From Streptomyces sp. CT34 (GTDB lineage Bacteria > Actinomycetota > Actinomycetes > Streptomycetales > Streptomycetaceae): a stretch of DNA of 57,114 bases. The notes beneath the pieces were generated by a model. The model was not told the DNA's origin. It saw only the letters and a program-made list of their open reading frames with translations, and made no database searches. Positions 46,818 to 55,342 of the stretch are shown in pieces (within the stretch, counting starts at the first letter, position 1; each line of letters begins with the position of its first letter). Where the stretch lies: contig NZ_KN708638.1 of NCBI RefSeq assembly GCF_000805335.1, forward strand, positions 4,482,911 through 4,540,024, read 5' to 3'. Both the position numbers and the translations under genes were made by a program.

Positions 46818-49163
46818 TCAGACCCGGGCCATCCGCGCATCGGCGTGGACCGCGTGGAACCACCCGCTGGGCTCGTCGAGCACATACGCCTGGGCCTCGG
46901 CGACGTGGAAATACATGCCGTGCAGCGTGAGCGAGCCCTCCGCCATCCGGCGGGCGACGGACGGATGCGCCCTGAGGTGGTCGAGCTGCTGGCGGACGTT
47001 GACCAGCGCCAGCCGCTCCTGGTCGTCGGCCACCGGCCGTTCGCCGAGGGCGACTTCGCCCCTGCCCAGCCGCCCGATGCGCGCCATACGGGCCAGGCTC
47101 GGGCGGCCGTGCCGCAGCCAGCGGGCCAGCGGGGTCGCCGCGGCCGGCTCCGCCGGGGAGCCGAGCAGTGCCGCCATGGCGCCGCACCCCGAATGCCCGC
47201 AGACGGTGATCGAGCCGACCCGCAGCACGTCGACCGCGTACTCGATCGCCGCGCCCACCGAGTCGCAGGAGGCGTCCGAGCCGGGCGGCGGCACCAGATT
47301 GCCGATGTTGCGGACGGTGAACAGGTCGCCCGGACCGCTCGACGTGATCATGCTCGTCACCAGTCGGGAGTCGGCGCAGGTCAGGAAGAGCTGGGTGGGC
47401 CGCTGCCCCTCCCTGGCCAGCCGGGCCAGCTCCTCGCGCACCAGCGGTGCGGTGTGCCGCTGGAACGCGCTGATACCGCCCAGCAGTTGGCTGCCGCTGC
47501 TCTCGTGGGGCGTCGCACGGTCCGGGGCGGGCCGGGTGCAGTGGTGGTTGCGCCAGGGCGTCCACGGGTGGCAGGCGTGTGCGCCGGCCGGCTCGGCGAC
47601 CGGGCGGCCCGAGTGGCCCCCGAGGCTCACCCGGCCGCCGCTCGCCCGATGGGTGGCCGACCAGGACTGGAGCGCCTCGTAGGCGGTGTGGTCCATGAAC
47701 GAGCCGCACAGCTCGACGGCGGCGTGGGCGCCCGGTGGCACCAGGGCCAGCGCCCGGGTCAGCCGCGGCACCGCCAGGAACGTCAACTGCCCGCTGACGC
47801 GCACCCGGTGGCCGCCGTCCTCCTCCGTCACCGCGACCCGGGTGCGGGTCAGCCGGCGCAGCGCCAGGAAGACCCCGACGGCGATGCCGGTCAGTACGCC
47901 CTGGAGCACACCGAGGAGCACCACCGCGCCCAACGTGGCGGCGTACACCGGGAATTCGCGGTGCCGCTGGACATGCCGGAGGTGCGCGAAACCCACCATC
48001 CGTACGCCGGCGACCATCACCAACGCGGCGAGCGCGGTCAGCGGGATCAGCTCCAGCACCCCGGCCAGCAGGCCCGCGCACAGCAGCACCCAGACGCCGT
48101 GCAGCACGGTCGCCCGGCGGGTGGCCGCACCGGCCCGCACGTTCGCCGAACCGCCGATCGCGCCCCCGGAGACGGGCAGCCCGCCCACCAGCCCGGAGAC
48201 GATGTTGGCCACCCCCTGGCCGGCCAGCTCGCGGTTGAGCTGCGGCCGTGCCGCCGGGGCCCCGGGCCGTTCGGTGGCGAGCCGGTCCACGGCCGCCGCG
48301 GACAGCAGCGACTCCGTACTGGCGACGAGGGTGACGGTCAGGACCGCTGCGGCGACGGCCGCCACGGACGCGTCCGGCAGCACCGGCAGCTCGGGCAGCC
48401 GCCAGGACGGCAGTTGGACACTCCCCCAGCTACCGCCGGGGGTACCCCCAGGCACCGTCGCCGCGGCGACCGCGGTCGCGGCCAGCACCGCGGCCAGAGG
48501 GGCCGGCAGCAGCCGCGCCCAGCGCCCGACGCGTCCCGGCAGCCGCGGCCAGCCGGCCAGTACGGCGACCGTGACGGCGCCGATGGCGAGCGCGGCGGCA
48601 TGCGGATGCGTCAACTGGCCGGGCAGCGCCACGGCGTTGTCGACGGCCGAGCCGTCCGGGCCGCCGCCGAGCACCACATGGAGCTGTCCGACGGCGATGG
48701 TGACGCCGATACCGGCGAGCATGCCGCGCACGATCGCCGGGCTGACCGCCAGGGCGGCGCGGGCCACCCGTACTGCCCCCAGGGCGAGTTGGGCGAGGCC
48801 GGCCAGGACCGTGATCGCGCAGGTGGCGCGCCAGCCGTAGCGCTGGACGAGGTCGGCGGTGACCACCAGGAGGCCGGTGGCCGCGCCGCTCACCTGGAGC
48901 GGGGCGCCGCCGAGCAGGCCCGCGACGATCCCGCCGACCGCCGCGGCGACCAGGCCGGCCTGGAGCGGGGCACCGGTGGCCAGGGCGATGCCCAGCGACA
49001 GCGGGACGGCGAGCAGGAAGACGACGACGGAGGCGGAGATGTCGCCGCGCCAGGCCGCGCACCGGGCTCCTTCTCGGCGGCGGGGGCCGGGCACGGCGGG
49101 CGTACCGGGCCCGGGAGGGAGCTCGGTCCGTGGCGGCTGCGGCGACTTCTGGATCTGCGACAT
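46818..49163 (-). CDS. SulP anion transporter fused to a beta-carbonic anhydrase
   Basis: A 781-residue fusion. Residues about 25-430 form a SulP transporter with 10-12 helices ('FLLAVPLSLGIALATGAPL', 'LNRELAGQGVANIVSGLVGGLPVSG'), and residues about 430-530 form a STAS-like domain. The rest is a beta-carbonic anhydrase, whose zinc site is in 'LTCADSRLV' and 'VCGHSGCGAM'. Such fusions are thought to transport bicarbonate and interconvert it with CO2 at the membrane. ATG 49163 has GGAGGAGA upstream; a longer open frame to 49340 lacks signals. A low-complexity linker with His and Pro joins the STAS-like and anhydrase parts. Confidence 0.92.
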   Translation of the reverse strand: MSQIQKSPQPPRTELPPGPGTPAVPGPRRREGARCAAWRGDISASVVVFLLAVPLSLGIALATGAPLQAGLVAAAVGGIVAGLLGGAPLQVSGAATGLLVVTADLVQRYGWRATCAITVLAGLAQLALGAVRVARAALAVSPAIVRGMLAGIGVTIAVGQLHVVLGGGPDGSAVDNAVALPGQLTHPHAAALAIGAVTVAVLAGWPRLPGRVGRWARLLPAPLAAVLAATAVAAATVPGGTPGGSWGSVQLPSWRLPELPVLPDASVAAVAAAVLTVTLVASTESLLSAAAVDRLATERPGAPAARPQLNRELAGQGVANIVSGLVGGLPVSGGAIGGSANVRAGAATRRATVLHGVWVLLCAGLLAGVLELIPLTALAALVMVAGVRMVGFAHLRHVQRHREFPVYAATLGAVVLLGVLQGVLTGIAVGVFLALRRLTRTRVAVTEEDGGHRVRVSGQLTFLAVPRLTRALALVPPGAHAAVELCGSFMDHTAYEALQSWSATHRASGGRVSLGGHSGRPVAEPAGAHACHPWTPWRNHHCTRPAPDRATPHESSGSQLLGGISAFQRHTAPLVREELARLAREGQRPTQLFLTCADSRLVTSMITSSGPGDLFTVRNIGNLVPPPGSDASCDSVGAAIEYAVDVLRVGSITVCGHSGCGAMAALLGSPAEPAAATPLARWLRHGRPSLARMARIGRLGRGEVALGERPVADDQERLALVNVRQQLDHLRAHPSVARRMAEGSLTLHGMYFHVAEAQAYVLDEPSGWFHAVHADARMARV

Positions 49164-49485
49164 TCCCGTCTCCTCCGGGGCGGCGCGCCCGCGCGGGGTG
49201 CGGGCGTGGGGCGGCGGTGTACTGCGGCGGGACGCGAGCCGGCCGGCGGACGTCGCGATGGGCAACGTGCCGGTGACTCTCAAGCATCGGTAAATGAATC
49301 GTAATGGAGCGTAAAGCCTCCGAGCGGCTATTTCGGGCATACGGGTCGCGCGTTCCGTCTATCGAGTGAATAAGGAGACGGCCGCCTTGCCGCTTTACTC
49401 ATTTGTCAAGGCATATAGAGATTTAGGAGTGGTTTTTTCGATAAATCACCCCGAGGGCGCGCCGGCACCAGGAATGAGGTGGCTG
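49164..49485. promoter_or_regulatory. 322-bp divergent intergenic region, AT-rich core
   Basis: The segment 49288-49452 is far more AT-rich than the surroundings (for example TTGTCAAGGCATATAGAGAT near 49405), as expected for promoters or foreign DNA. It should contain the SulP promoter on the minus strand and the promoter of the decayed lipoprotein gene on the plus strand. No additional gene is recognised. Confidence 0.5.
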
Positions 49486-50388
49486 ATGGCGGCCATATCG
49501 AAGACGACGGCACGCCTTGCGGTCGCGGTGGTGCTGGCGGCGGTAGCCGGCTGTACCGGGGCAGCCCGGGGAGGGCCGCCGCAGGGCACCAGAAGGGGGC
49601 GGGCGGAGCCGCCCGGGACCCCGCCCGCACGGTCCGCCTCATAGGCGACGGCTCGACCGCGTACACCGGGGCGCAGCCGCACCAGCCGCGGCCCCAGCGC
49701 ATCGAGCCGGGCGGGAAACCACCGCAGTTCGTGGTCTTCTCCTGGGACGGGGCGGGGGAGGACGGGCAGAAACTGTTCTCGCACTTCCGGGCCGTCGGCA
49801 AGAAGTACGGCGCGACGATGACGTACTTCCTCAGCGGCGTCTACCTGCTCCCCGGCGACAAGGCGGAGCTCTACGAACCGCCCCGGCACGAGCCCGGCAC
49901 CTCGGCGATCGGCTTCAACGACATCCAGGGGATCAGGGACACCGTGGCCCAGCTGCGCGGCGCCTGGGAGGACGGCAACGAGACAGGCACCCACTTCAAC
50001 GGCCACTTCTGCGGCCCCGACGGGGGCGTCAGCAGCTGGACACCGGAGGAGTGGCGGAGCGAGATCGAACAGGCCGTGTCCTTCGTCCGGAACTGGAAGG
50101 CCAACTCCGGCCTCCGGCACGAGCCGCCGCTCCCGTTCGACTACGCCAGGGAACTGGTGGGGGGCCGCGCGCCCTGTCTGGAAGGGCAGCGCAATCTGAT
50201 ACGTGCACTGCGTCAGCTTCAAGCAGCTGAGCGACTGGCTGGACGCCCAGGAGCCTCAGGTGCTGGCGCGGTTGCAGGAGCTGCCGGTGGGTCAGGAGCC
50301 GAAGGAGGGCTGGGTGGCGTACCTCTCCGATCCCCGCGAGGCGCCCGGCCCGGAGCAGGCGGCCCGGGTCAGGCCGGTTGCGGGGTAG
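49486..50388 (+). pseudogene. Decayed secreted lipoprotein of polysaccharide-deacetylase type
   Basis: Three pieces of one protein lie in shifted frames. Piece 1 (49486 to about 49590) is a lipoprotein signal with lipobox VAGC at 'AAVAGCTG'. Piece 2 (about 49590-50200) is in the next frame ('DPARTVRLIGDGSTAYTGA', 'QFVVFSWDGAGEDGQKLFSH', 'MTYFLSGVYLL', 'GNETGTHFNGHFCGP'). Piece 3 (50200-50388) is in yet another frame ('VHCVSFKQLSDWLDAQEPQ' onward). A G-run at about 49592-49600 is the likely first frameshift. Between pieces 2 and 3 a section of about 100 residues that related proteins carry is missing, so an internal deletion occurred. No functional product is expected. Confidence 0.75.
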
Positions 50389-51355
50389 CCGTCCCCTCGA
50401 AGAGCACGAAGGCGGGGTCGACCTGGGCGGCCAGGTCGGCGCCGGTCCGGGCGTTGCCCCAGCTCTCCGCGTTCTTCAGGTGGAAGTGCACCATCTGGCG
50501 CGTGTAGCGCTCCCAGTCGCGGCCCTCGTAGGACGCGTCGGCGGCGTCGTGCAGCGCCTCCAGGGCGCGGCGGTTGGCCTCCTCCAGCAGCGCGAAGGGG
50601 GCCGGGCGGCCCTTCTCCACGGCGCGCACCCAGTCGGAGTGCCCGACGCTCACCAGCAGGTCGTCGCCCACCTCGGCGCGCAGGAACGCCAGGTCGTCGG
50701 GGCCCTGGACCTTGTTGCCCACCACCTTCAGCGGGACGCCGAAGTCCTGGGCGTACTCCTTGTACTGGCGGTAGACGGCGACGCCCTTACGGGTCGGCTC
50801 GGCGACCAGGAACGTCATGTCGAAGCGGGTGAACATCCCGGAGGCGAAGGAGTCCGAACCGGCGGTCATGTCGACCACGACGTACTCCGCGCGGCCGTCC
50901 ACGAGGTGGTTCAGGCACAGCTCGACCGCACCGACCTTGGAGTGGTAGCAGGCAACGCCCAGATCGGACTCGGTGAACGGGCCGGTGGCCAACAGCCGCA
51001 CGGCTCCGTCATCGAGGGTCACGGTGCGGGCGCAGGCGTCGTAGACAGGGTTGTCCTCGCAGATCCGCAGCAGCCGCGAGCCCTCGCCGGGCGGCGTCGT
51101 CTTGATCATCGTCGCGGTGGACGGGATCCGGGGGTTGGCACCGCGCAAGTAGTCCTTGATCAGCGGGAGATGAGCGCCCATCGCGGGCAGCGCGGCGGCC
51201 TCCGCCTCGTGCAGGCCGAGCGCGACGCCCAGGTGCTGATTGATATCGGCGTCCACCGCGATGACGGGGACCCGGGCCGCGGCCAGCTGCCGGATGAACA
51301 GCGAGGACAGGGTGGTCTTGCCGCTGCCGCCCTTGCCTACGAAAGCGATCTTCAT
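50369..51355 (-). CDS. MinD/ParA/CooC-type P-loop ATPase
   Basis: A 328-residue SIMIBI ATPase. The deviant Walker A is 'FVGKGGSGKTTLSSLF' at residues about 5-20, switch I is 'AVDADINQHLGVALGL', switch II is 'YVVVDMTAGSDSFASG', and 'LVAEPTRKGVAVYRQYKEY' and 'VVGNKVQGPDDL' follow. It resembles CooC-like metal-insertion or ArsA-like ATPases; the client is unknown. ATG 51355 is chosen. The last 20 bp overlap the end of the convergent decayed lipoprotein gene, which supports that gene's loss of constraint. Its divergent neighbour is the Fic-like protein gene. Confidence 0.85.
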   Translation of the reverse strand: MKIAFVGKGGSGKTTLSSLFIRQLAAARVPVIAVDADINQHLGVALGLHEAEAAALPAMGAHLPLIKDYLRGANPRIPSTATMIKTTPPGEGSRLLRICEDNPVYDACARTVTLDDGAVRLLATGPFTESDLGVACYHSKVGAVELCLNHLVDGRAEYVVVDMTAGSDSFASGMFTRFDMTFLVAEPTRKGVAVYRQYKEYAQDFGVPLKVVGNKVQGPDDLAFLRAEVGDDLLVSVGHSDWVRAVEKGRPAPFALLEEANRRALEALHDAADASYEGRDWERYTRQMVHFHLKNAESWGNARTGADLAAQVDPAFVLFEGTATPQPA

Positions 51356-51456
51356 GTTCACCAAGCGTAGGTGCGAGATAGCGCTCCGCAAGAGGTTTAC
51401 GTGAAGAAGACCACTCCTTCGAGGGGTCCGGCCTCGTGGTGCGTAGGGTCGTCCTC

Positions 51457-52314
51457 ATGGCTGGAATCTCCGGGGGGACGACCCCCGAACCCCCGAAGGC
51501 GAGCGCCGATCCGCTCGCGGCGCTGGCGACGCTCCCCGGCGTGACCGACGCCGTGGACTCCGTACGCAAGGCCGTCGACCGGGTCTACGGGCACCGGATC
51601 ATGCGGCGCCGCAGCACCGAGATCACCGCCGAGGCGGCGCTGCGCGGAGCCCGTGCCTCCGCGGCTCTCTCGGGGGCCGACTGGGCGCTCGAAGAGGTCC
51701 GGCGGCGTAGCGATTTCGGTGTGCCGGGCGAGCCGTGGACGGTCGGTGCGGCGCTGCGGCTGACCGCCGAGGCGGGCCAGCTGCTGAGCGTGTGGCGGCA
51801 GTCGCCGCTGCGGGTGCTGGCGCGGCTCCATCTGGTCGCGGCTGGCGGCGGCGCGGCGGACGAGACCGTGGGCCGGCCCCGGCTGGGCACCGAGCCGGTC
51901 GACGAGCCGCTGGTCGAGCTGGAGCTGCCGGACGCCGACGAGGTCGCCGGGCGGCTGGACGGACTGGCGCGGCTGCTGCTGGCGGGCACCGAGGCGCCGG
52001 CCCTGGTGACCGCCGCGGTGGTGCACGGCGAACTGCTGGCGCTGCGGCCCTTCGGTTCGTACAACGGGCTGGTCGCGCGGGCGGCGCAGCGCCTCGTACT
52101 GGTCGGCAGCGGGCTGGACCCGAAGGCCGTCTGCCCGGCAGAGGTGGGCCACGCCGAACAGGGGAGTGCGGCCTACGCGGCGGCCCTCCAGGGCTACGCC
52201 TCGGGGACGCCGGACGGCGTCGCGCAGTGGATCGCGCACTGCGGGCGCGCTGTCGAGCTGGGCGTACGGGAGAGCACCGCCGTCTGCGAGGCCCTGCAGC
52301 GCGGCGCGGCGTGA
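51457..52314 (+). CDS. Fic-like protein with a degenerate active-site motif
   Basis: A 285-residue helical protein. The region 'AAVVHGELLALRPFGSYNGLVARAA' (about residues 189-213) aligns with the Fic core HxFx(D/E)GNGRxxR, but the catalytic His is Arg, the acidic residue Ser, and the GNGR becomes YNGL. AMPylation activity by the known mechanism is therefore not expected. The N-terminal part 'HRIMRRRSTEITAEAALRGARASAAL' also fits Fic-family helices. It is conserved near ssd/tadA in Streptomyces as far as I recall. ATG 51457 is used; GTG 51436 is an alternative. A terminator hairpin follows. Confidence 0.7.
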   Translation: MAGISGGTTPEPPKASADPLAALATLPGVTDAVDSVRKAVDRVYGHRIMRRRSTEITAEAALRGARASAALSGADWALEEVRRRSDFGVPGEPWTVGAALRLTAEAGQLLSVWRQSPLRVLARLHLVAAGGGAADETVGRPRLGTEPVDEPLVELELPDADEVAGRLDGLARLLLAGTEAPALVTAAVVHGELLALRPFGSYNGLVARAAQRLVLVGSGLDPKAVCPAEVGHAEQGSAAYAAALQGYASGTPDGVAQWIAHCGRAVELGVRESTAVCEALQRGAA

Positions 52315-52342
52315 GCGGCGCTCAGCGCCCCTGAAACTGGTT

Positions 52343-52372
52343 GCGGCGGTACCAACCCTGAGGTACCGCCGC
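52343..52372 (+). terminator. Hairpin terminator after the Fic-like gene
   Basis: The 11-bp perfect arms 52343-52353 (GCGGCGGTACC) and 52362-52372 flank an 8-nt loop, 29 bp past the stop. The remaining gap to 52578 is AT-richer and shows no gene. Confidence 0.75.
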
Positions 52373-52578
52373 TGGCACGTCCGCCGAGTTACCAAGCGTG
52401 CACGATATTTGCCCATCAGGTCGGAATCGTTGTCCGGTTACCTGGTGCGGCTGGCCCGTAATCGACGGGTCGGCGTCGCGTGGGTGCTCGGCATTCATGC
52501 ATCGGTCCGTGGGCCTTGATGCGTTAAAGGTGTTCCTCTCGGATGTCCTTGGTCTCGCGGGCCGTTACACCCTTTGTA

Positions 52579-53487
52579 CTACTCATGGGGAGCAATCGGA
52601 ACCCCAGCCCCCAGATCTTTACGTTTGGCCACAAATGCGGGCATTAGGACGCGGTGTTTCTTTCCGGTATTGCGGCGGTTCGCGTACCACACCAGGGTCG
52701 CGGTCGCGGCAGCCGCGCCCACCGCGGCGACGGCGGCGAGCACCGGCCGCGAGGGCATCGACAGCGACGGCAGCCGCTGCTTGAGCGGCACCGGCCGGCT
52801 GAAGGTGCGCACCGGCCAGCCGCGGGCGACCGCCTCGCGGCGCAGCGCCCGGTCGGGGTTGACCGCACAGGGGCGGCCGACCGTTTCCAGCATCGGCACG
52901 TCGGTCACCGAGTCGCTGTACGCGTAGCAGCGCCGCAGGTCGTATCCCTCGGAGGCGGCCAGCTCCCGGACGGCCTCCGCCTTGGTGGGTCCGTAGGCGT
53001 AGTACTCCACCTCTCCGGTGAACCGGCCGTCCTCGCCGACGACCATCCTGGTGGCCACGACCCGGTCCGCGCCCAGGAGTTCGCCGATCGGCTCGACGAC
53101 CTCGGCGCCGGAGGTCGAGACGATCACGACGTCCCGCCCGGCCGCGTGGTGTTCCTCGATGAGCGAGGCGGCCTCGTCATAAATGATCGGGTCGATGAGA
53201 TCGTGCAGTGTTTCGGCGACGATCTCCCGGACCTGTGCCACATCCCAACCGCGGCACAGTGAGGAGAGATATTCGCGCATCCGCTCCATCTGGTCGTGAT
53301 CCGCGCCGCCCGCGAGGAACACGAACTGGGCGTACGCGGTGCGCAGTACGGCCCGCCGATTGATCAGGCCGCCTTGGTAGAACGACTTGCTGAAGGTCAG
53401 CGTGCTCGACTTTGCAATGACGGTCTTGTCCAAGTCGAAGAACGCGGCAGTACGGGGAGTCGAGTGAGGCACGGAGTGGTTTTCCAC
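52579..53487 (-). CDS. HAD-IB family phosphatase (SerB-like) with C-terminal membrane anchor
   Basis: A 302-residue HAD hydrolase. Motif I is 'AAFFDLDKTVI' (DxDxT), motif II is in 'VVIVSTSGAEVVEPIG' and motifs III/IV are 'GPTKAEAVRELA' (Lys) and 'AYSDSVTDVPMLETVG' (SDSxxD). The C-terminus has a transmembrane segment ('PVLAAVAAVGAAAATATLVW') and a basic tail. The substrate is likely a phospholipid head group or a phosphomonoester. The family member at this locus in S. coelicolor is, as far as I recall, described as morphological-differentiation-associated. GTG 53487 gives the conserved N-terminus; ATG 53511 is possible. It is divergent from ssd. Confidence 0.88.
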   Translation of the reverse strand: MENHSVPHSTPRTAAFFDLDKTVIAKSSTLTFSKSFYQGGLINRRAVLRTAYAQFVFLAGGADHDQMERMREYLSSLCRGWDVAQVREIVAETLHDLIDPIIYDEAASLIEEHHAAGRDVVIVSTSGAEVVEPIGELLGADRVVATRMVVGEDGRFTGEVEYYAYGPTKAEAVRELAASEGYDLRRCYAYSDSVTDVPMLETVGRPCAVNPDRALRREAVARGWPVRTFSRPVPLKQRLPSLSMPSRPVLAAVAAVGAAAATATLVWYANRRNTGKKHRVLMPAFVAKRKDLGAGVPIAPHE

Positions 53488-53633
53488 GGGGCGAGCATAG
53501 GCGCCCACCATTCGGCGTAAGGTGTGGCGCGTGGGTTTGCCTGAGAAGGCTCTCGGGTACACCATGGAAGTCACGGATCGTTCGCGACCGTGCTAACCCG
53601 GTCCGGCTCCTCCCCCCCCGAGTCGGCCGTGGG

Positions 53634-53668
53634 GACGACCCCCGCTCTCCCCCCCGGCGGGGGTCGTC
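53634..53668. terminator. Hairpin in the HAD-ssd intergenic region
   Basis: The 11-bp perfect arms 53634-53644 (GACGACCCCCG) and 53658-53668 flank a C-rich 13-nt loop. It lies in the 482-bp region (53488-53969) between two divergent genes, so it is more likely an attenuator or protein-binding structure in an upstream leader than a terminator of a neighbouring gene. Confidence 0.5.
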
Positions 53669-53861
53669 GCATGTCCGGACGCCTTTTGCGTCGTGGGCCC
53701 CCGATCCACCGGCCGTGCGGGCATACCCCTGCGGCATCGCTTGTCATGCATACGCCATCACCCACCGTAGTCGTCGGACTGCTCAGCGGAGGCTTCTCTC
53801 ACGCCTCAGAAGTCCCCGTTCGTCGCTGGAATAGGTGACAGGGATATTCACAACCGCGGAG

Positions 53862-53870
53862 TTGTCCACA
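53862..53870 (+). promoter_or_regulatory. DnaA-box consensus TTGTCCACA upstream of ssd
   Basis: TTGTCCACA is the Streptomyces-preferred DnaA box, exact in all nine positions, 100 bp before the ssd start. Only one copy is present, so it is not an origin; it could tie septum-site control to replication, or be chance. Confidence 0.4.
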
Positions 53871-53969
53871 GTTTTGGGTCAAGATCCACGGAGATTTCCC
53901 GATCGCTGCACCGTAAAAGTCCGCGGAGTTCGCGGAGGTGTGAGTTGTGTAGCGATAGGGGGACAGAAC

Positions 53970-55145
53970 GTGTCCGGATCATCTACTTCCGACCAGCCGG
54001 TGCGAAGTGGTGAAGAGCGGGACGGGCCGCTGCTGATCACCGAGGACGAAGAGCTCCTCGACGACCTTCTGCGGCTGTGCGCGGCGGCCGGTGCACTGCC
54101 CGAAGTGGGTTCCGTCCTTCCGGTCGGTAAATCGGGCGGAGAATCCGCGCCGCTGCTGATCGTCGGCGCGGACTGCGCCGCCCGGTTATCCGGTGAAGGG
54201 CGCCGCGCGGGCGTCATTCTCGTCGGCCGGGACGCGGACGACACCGCGCTGCTGCGCCAGGCGGTGGCCATCGGGGCGGAGCGGGTGCTGGCGCTCCCCG
54301 AGGGCGAGCGCTGGCTGGTGGACCGGATCGCCGACGCGGTCGAGGGAGTGGGGCCGCCCGCCCTGACGGTCGGCGTCATCGGCGGGCGCGGCGGCGCCGG
54401 GGCGAGCACGCTGGCCGGTGCGCTGGCGGTCACCGCCGCCCGTACGGGGGAGCGGACCCTGCTCGTGGACGGCGATCCGCTGGGCGGCGGGATCGACGTG
54501 CTGCTGGGCGGCGAGAAGGAGAAGGGGCTGCGGTGGCCCGCGTTCGCCGAATCGCGCGGCCGGGTGGCGGGCGGCGCCCTGGCGGAGTCGCTGCCGCGGA
54601 TGCACTCCCTGCGGGTGCTCAGCTGGGACCGGGGCGCCGAGGTCGCCATCCCGCCCGCGGCCATGCGCGCGGTGCTGGCCGCCGCGCGGCGGCGGGGCGG
54701 CGCGGTGGTCGTGGACCTGCCGCGCCGGATCGACGACACGGCGGCGGAGGCGCTGGCCCAGGTGGACCTGGGGCTGCTGCTCGTTCCCGCGGAGCTGCGC
54801 GCGGTGGCGGCGGCGCGGCGGGTGGCCGACGGGGTGCGGATGGTGCTCCGCGATGTGCGGGTGGTGGCCTGCGGTGCCCCCGGGCTCCAGTACGGCGGCG
54901 GACTGCCGGCGGCGGAGGTGGCCCGGCTGATGCGGCTGCCGCTGGCGGGTGAACTGCCCTGGGAGGACGGGGTGGTGGAGGACCTGGCGCGTGGTGCGGT
55001 GCCGGGGGCGGACGCGCGGGGGCCGCTGGCGCGGTTCTGCGCGGGGTTCTGGGGACGGGTGCGGGGCGGCGGCGTCGGGGATACGGGGGCGGCGGCCGGC
55101 GGGGACGCAGGGCCCGGCGGAGCGCAGGGGGGTGTGCCGGTATGA
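53970..55145 (+). CDS. ssd: Septum-site-determining protein Ssd (TadZ/CpaE-like ATPase)
   Basis: A 391-residue MinD/ParA-superfamily protein. The N-terminal receiver-like domain ('PLLITEDEELLDDLLRL') precedes the ATPase domain with degenerate Walker A 'GGRGGAGASTLAGAL' (about residues 145-159) lacking the usual invariant lysine at GKT. 'LLVDGDPLGGGIDVLLGG' and 'VVVDLPRRIDDTAAEAL' follow. The C-terminal tail is Gly/Ala-rich. The M. tuberculosis homologue affects septation; the gene leads a Tad-type secretion locus in many actinobacteria. GTG 53970 with AGGGGGA upstream is preferred over the longer frame from 53835. It leads the tad genes downstream. Confidence 0.9.
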   Translation: MSGSSTSDQPVRSGEERDGPLLITEDEELLDDLLRLCAAAGALPEVGSVLPVGKSGGESAPLLIVGADCAARLSGEGRRAGVILVGRDADDTALLRQAVAIGAERVLALPEGERWLVDRIADAVEGVGPPALTVGVIGGRGGAGASTLAGALAVTAARTGERTLLVDGDPLGGGIDVLLGGEKEKGLRWPAFAESRGRVAGGALAESLPRMHSLRVLSWDRGAEVAIPPAAMRAVLAAARRRGGAVVVDLPRRIDDTAAEALAQVDLGLLLVPAELRAVAAARRVADGVRMVLRDVRVVACGAPGLQYGGGLPAAEVARLMRLPLAGELPWEDGVVEDLARGAVPGADARGPLARFCAGFWGRVRGGGVGDTGAAAGGDAGPGGAQGGVPV

Positions 55146-55342
55146 GGCGGCGGCTGCGCGGTGCGGTGCGGTGGTGGCCGGCGGGGGCCGGTGGTGCCGC
55201 GGTCGGGTGCCGGTCCGGAGGCTGGTGGCGGGACGGGCTCCGGTGCGGTGCGGGGTGGTGGTCCCGTAGGGGCCGGGGTGCCGGCCGTTCATCGGGCGCC
55301 GGATGGCTCGGGGCTGCCGGCGGGGGCGGTGTCCTCGTATGA
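55142..55342 (+). CDS. Possible small ORF bridging ssd and tadA
   Basis: A 66-codon frame starts at ATG 55142 inside ssd's stop (ATGA) and ends with TGA 55340-55342 inside the tadA start (ATGA). Both junctions are exact four-base overlaps, as in coupled operons. The composition is extreme (about a third Gly, many Trp and Arg), with no family I recognise. It may serve to carry ribosomes to tadA rather than make a functional protein, or it may be chance. Confidence 0.3.
   Translation: MRRRLRGAVRWWPAGAGGAAVGCRSGGWWRDGLRCGAGWWSRRGRGAGRSSGAGWLGAAGGGGVLV

Noticed and set aside
46686..49304. An 870-codon plus-strand open frame opposite the SulP fusion
   Set aside because: Antisense of a clear gene, His/Gln/Arg/Gly-rich, no motif and no ribosome site.
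52398..52784. Plus-strand open frame at the start of the HAD gene's end
   Set aside because: It lacks a ribosome site and becomes the antisense of the HAD phosphatase after 52579.
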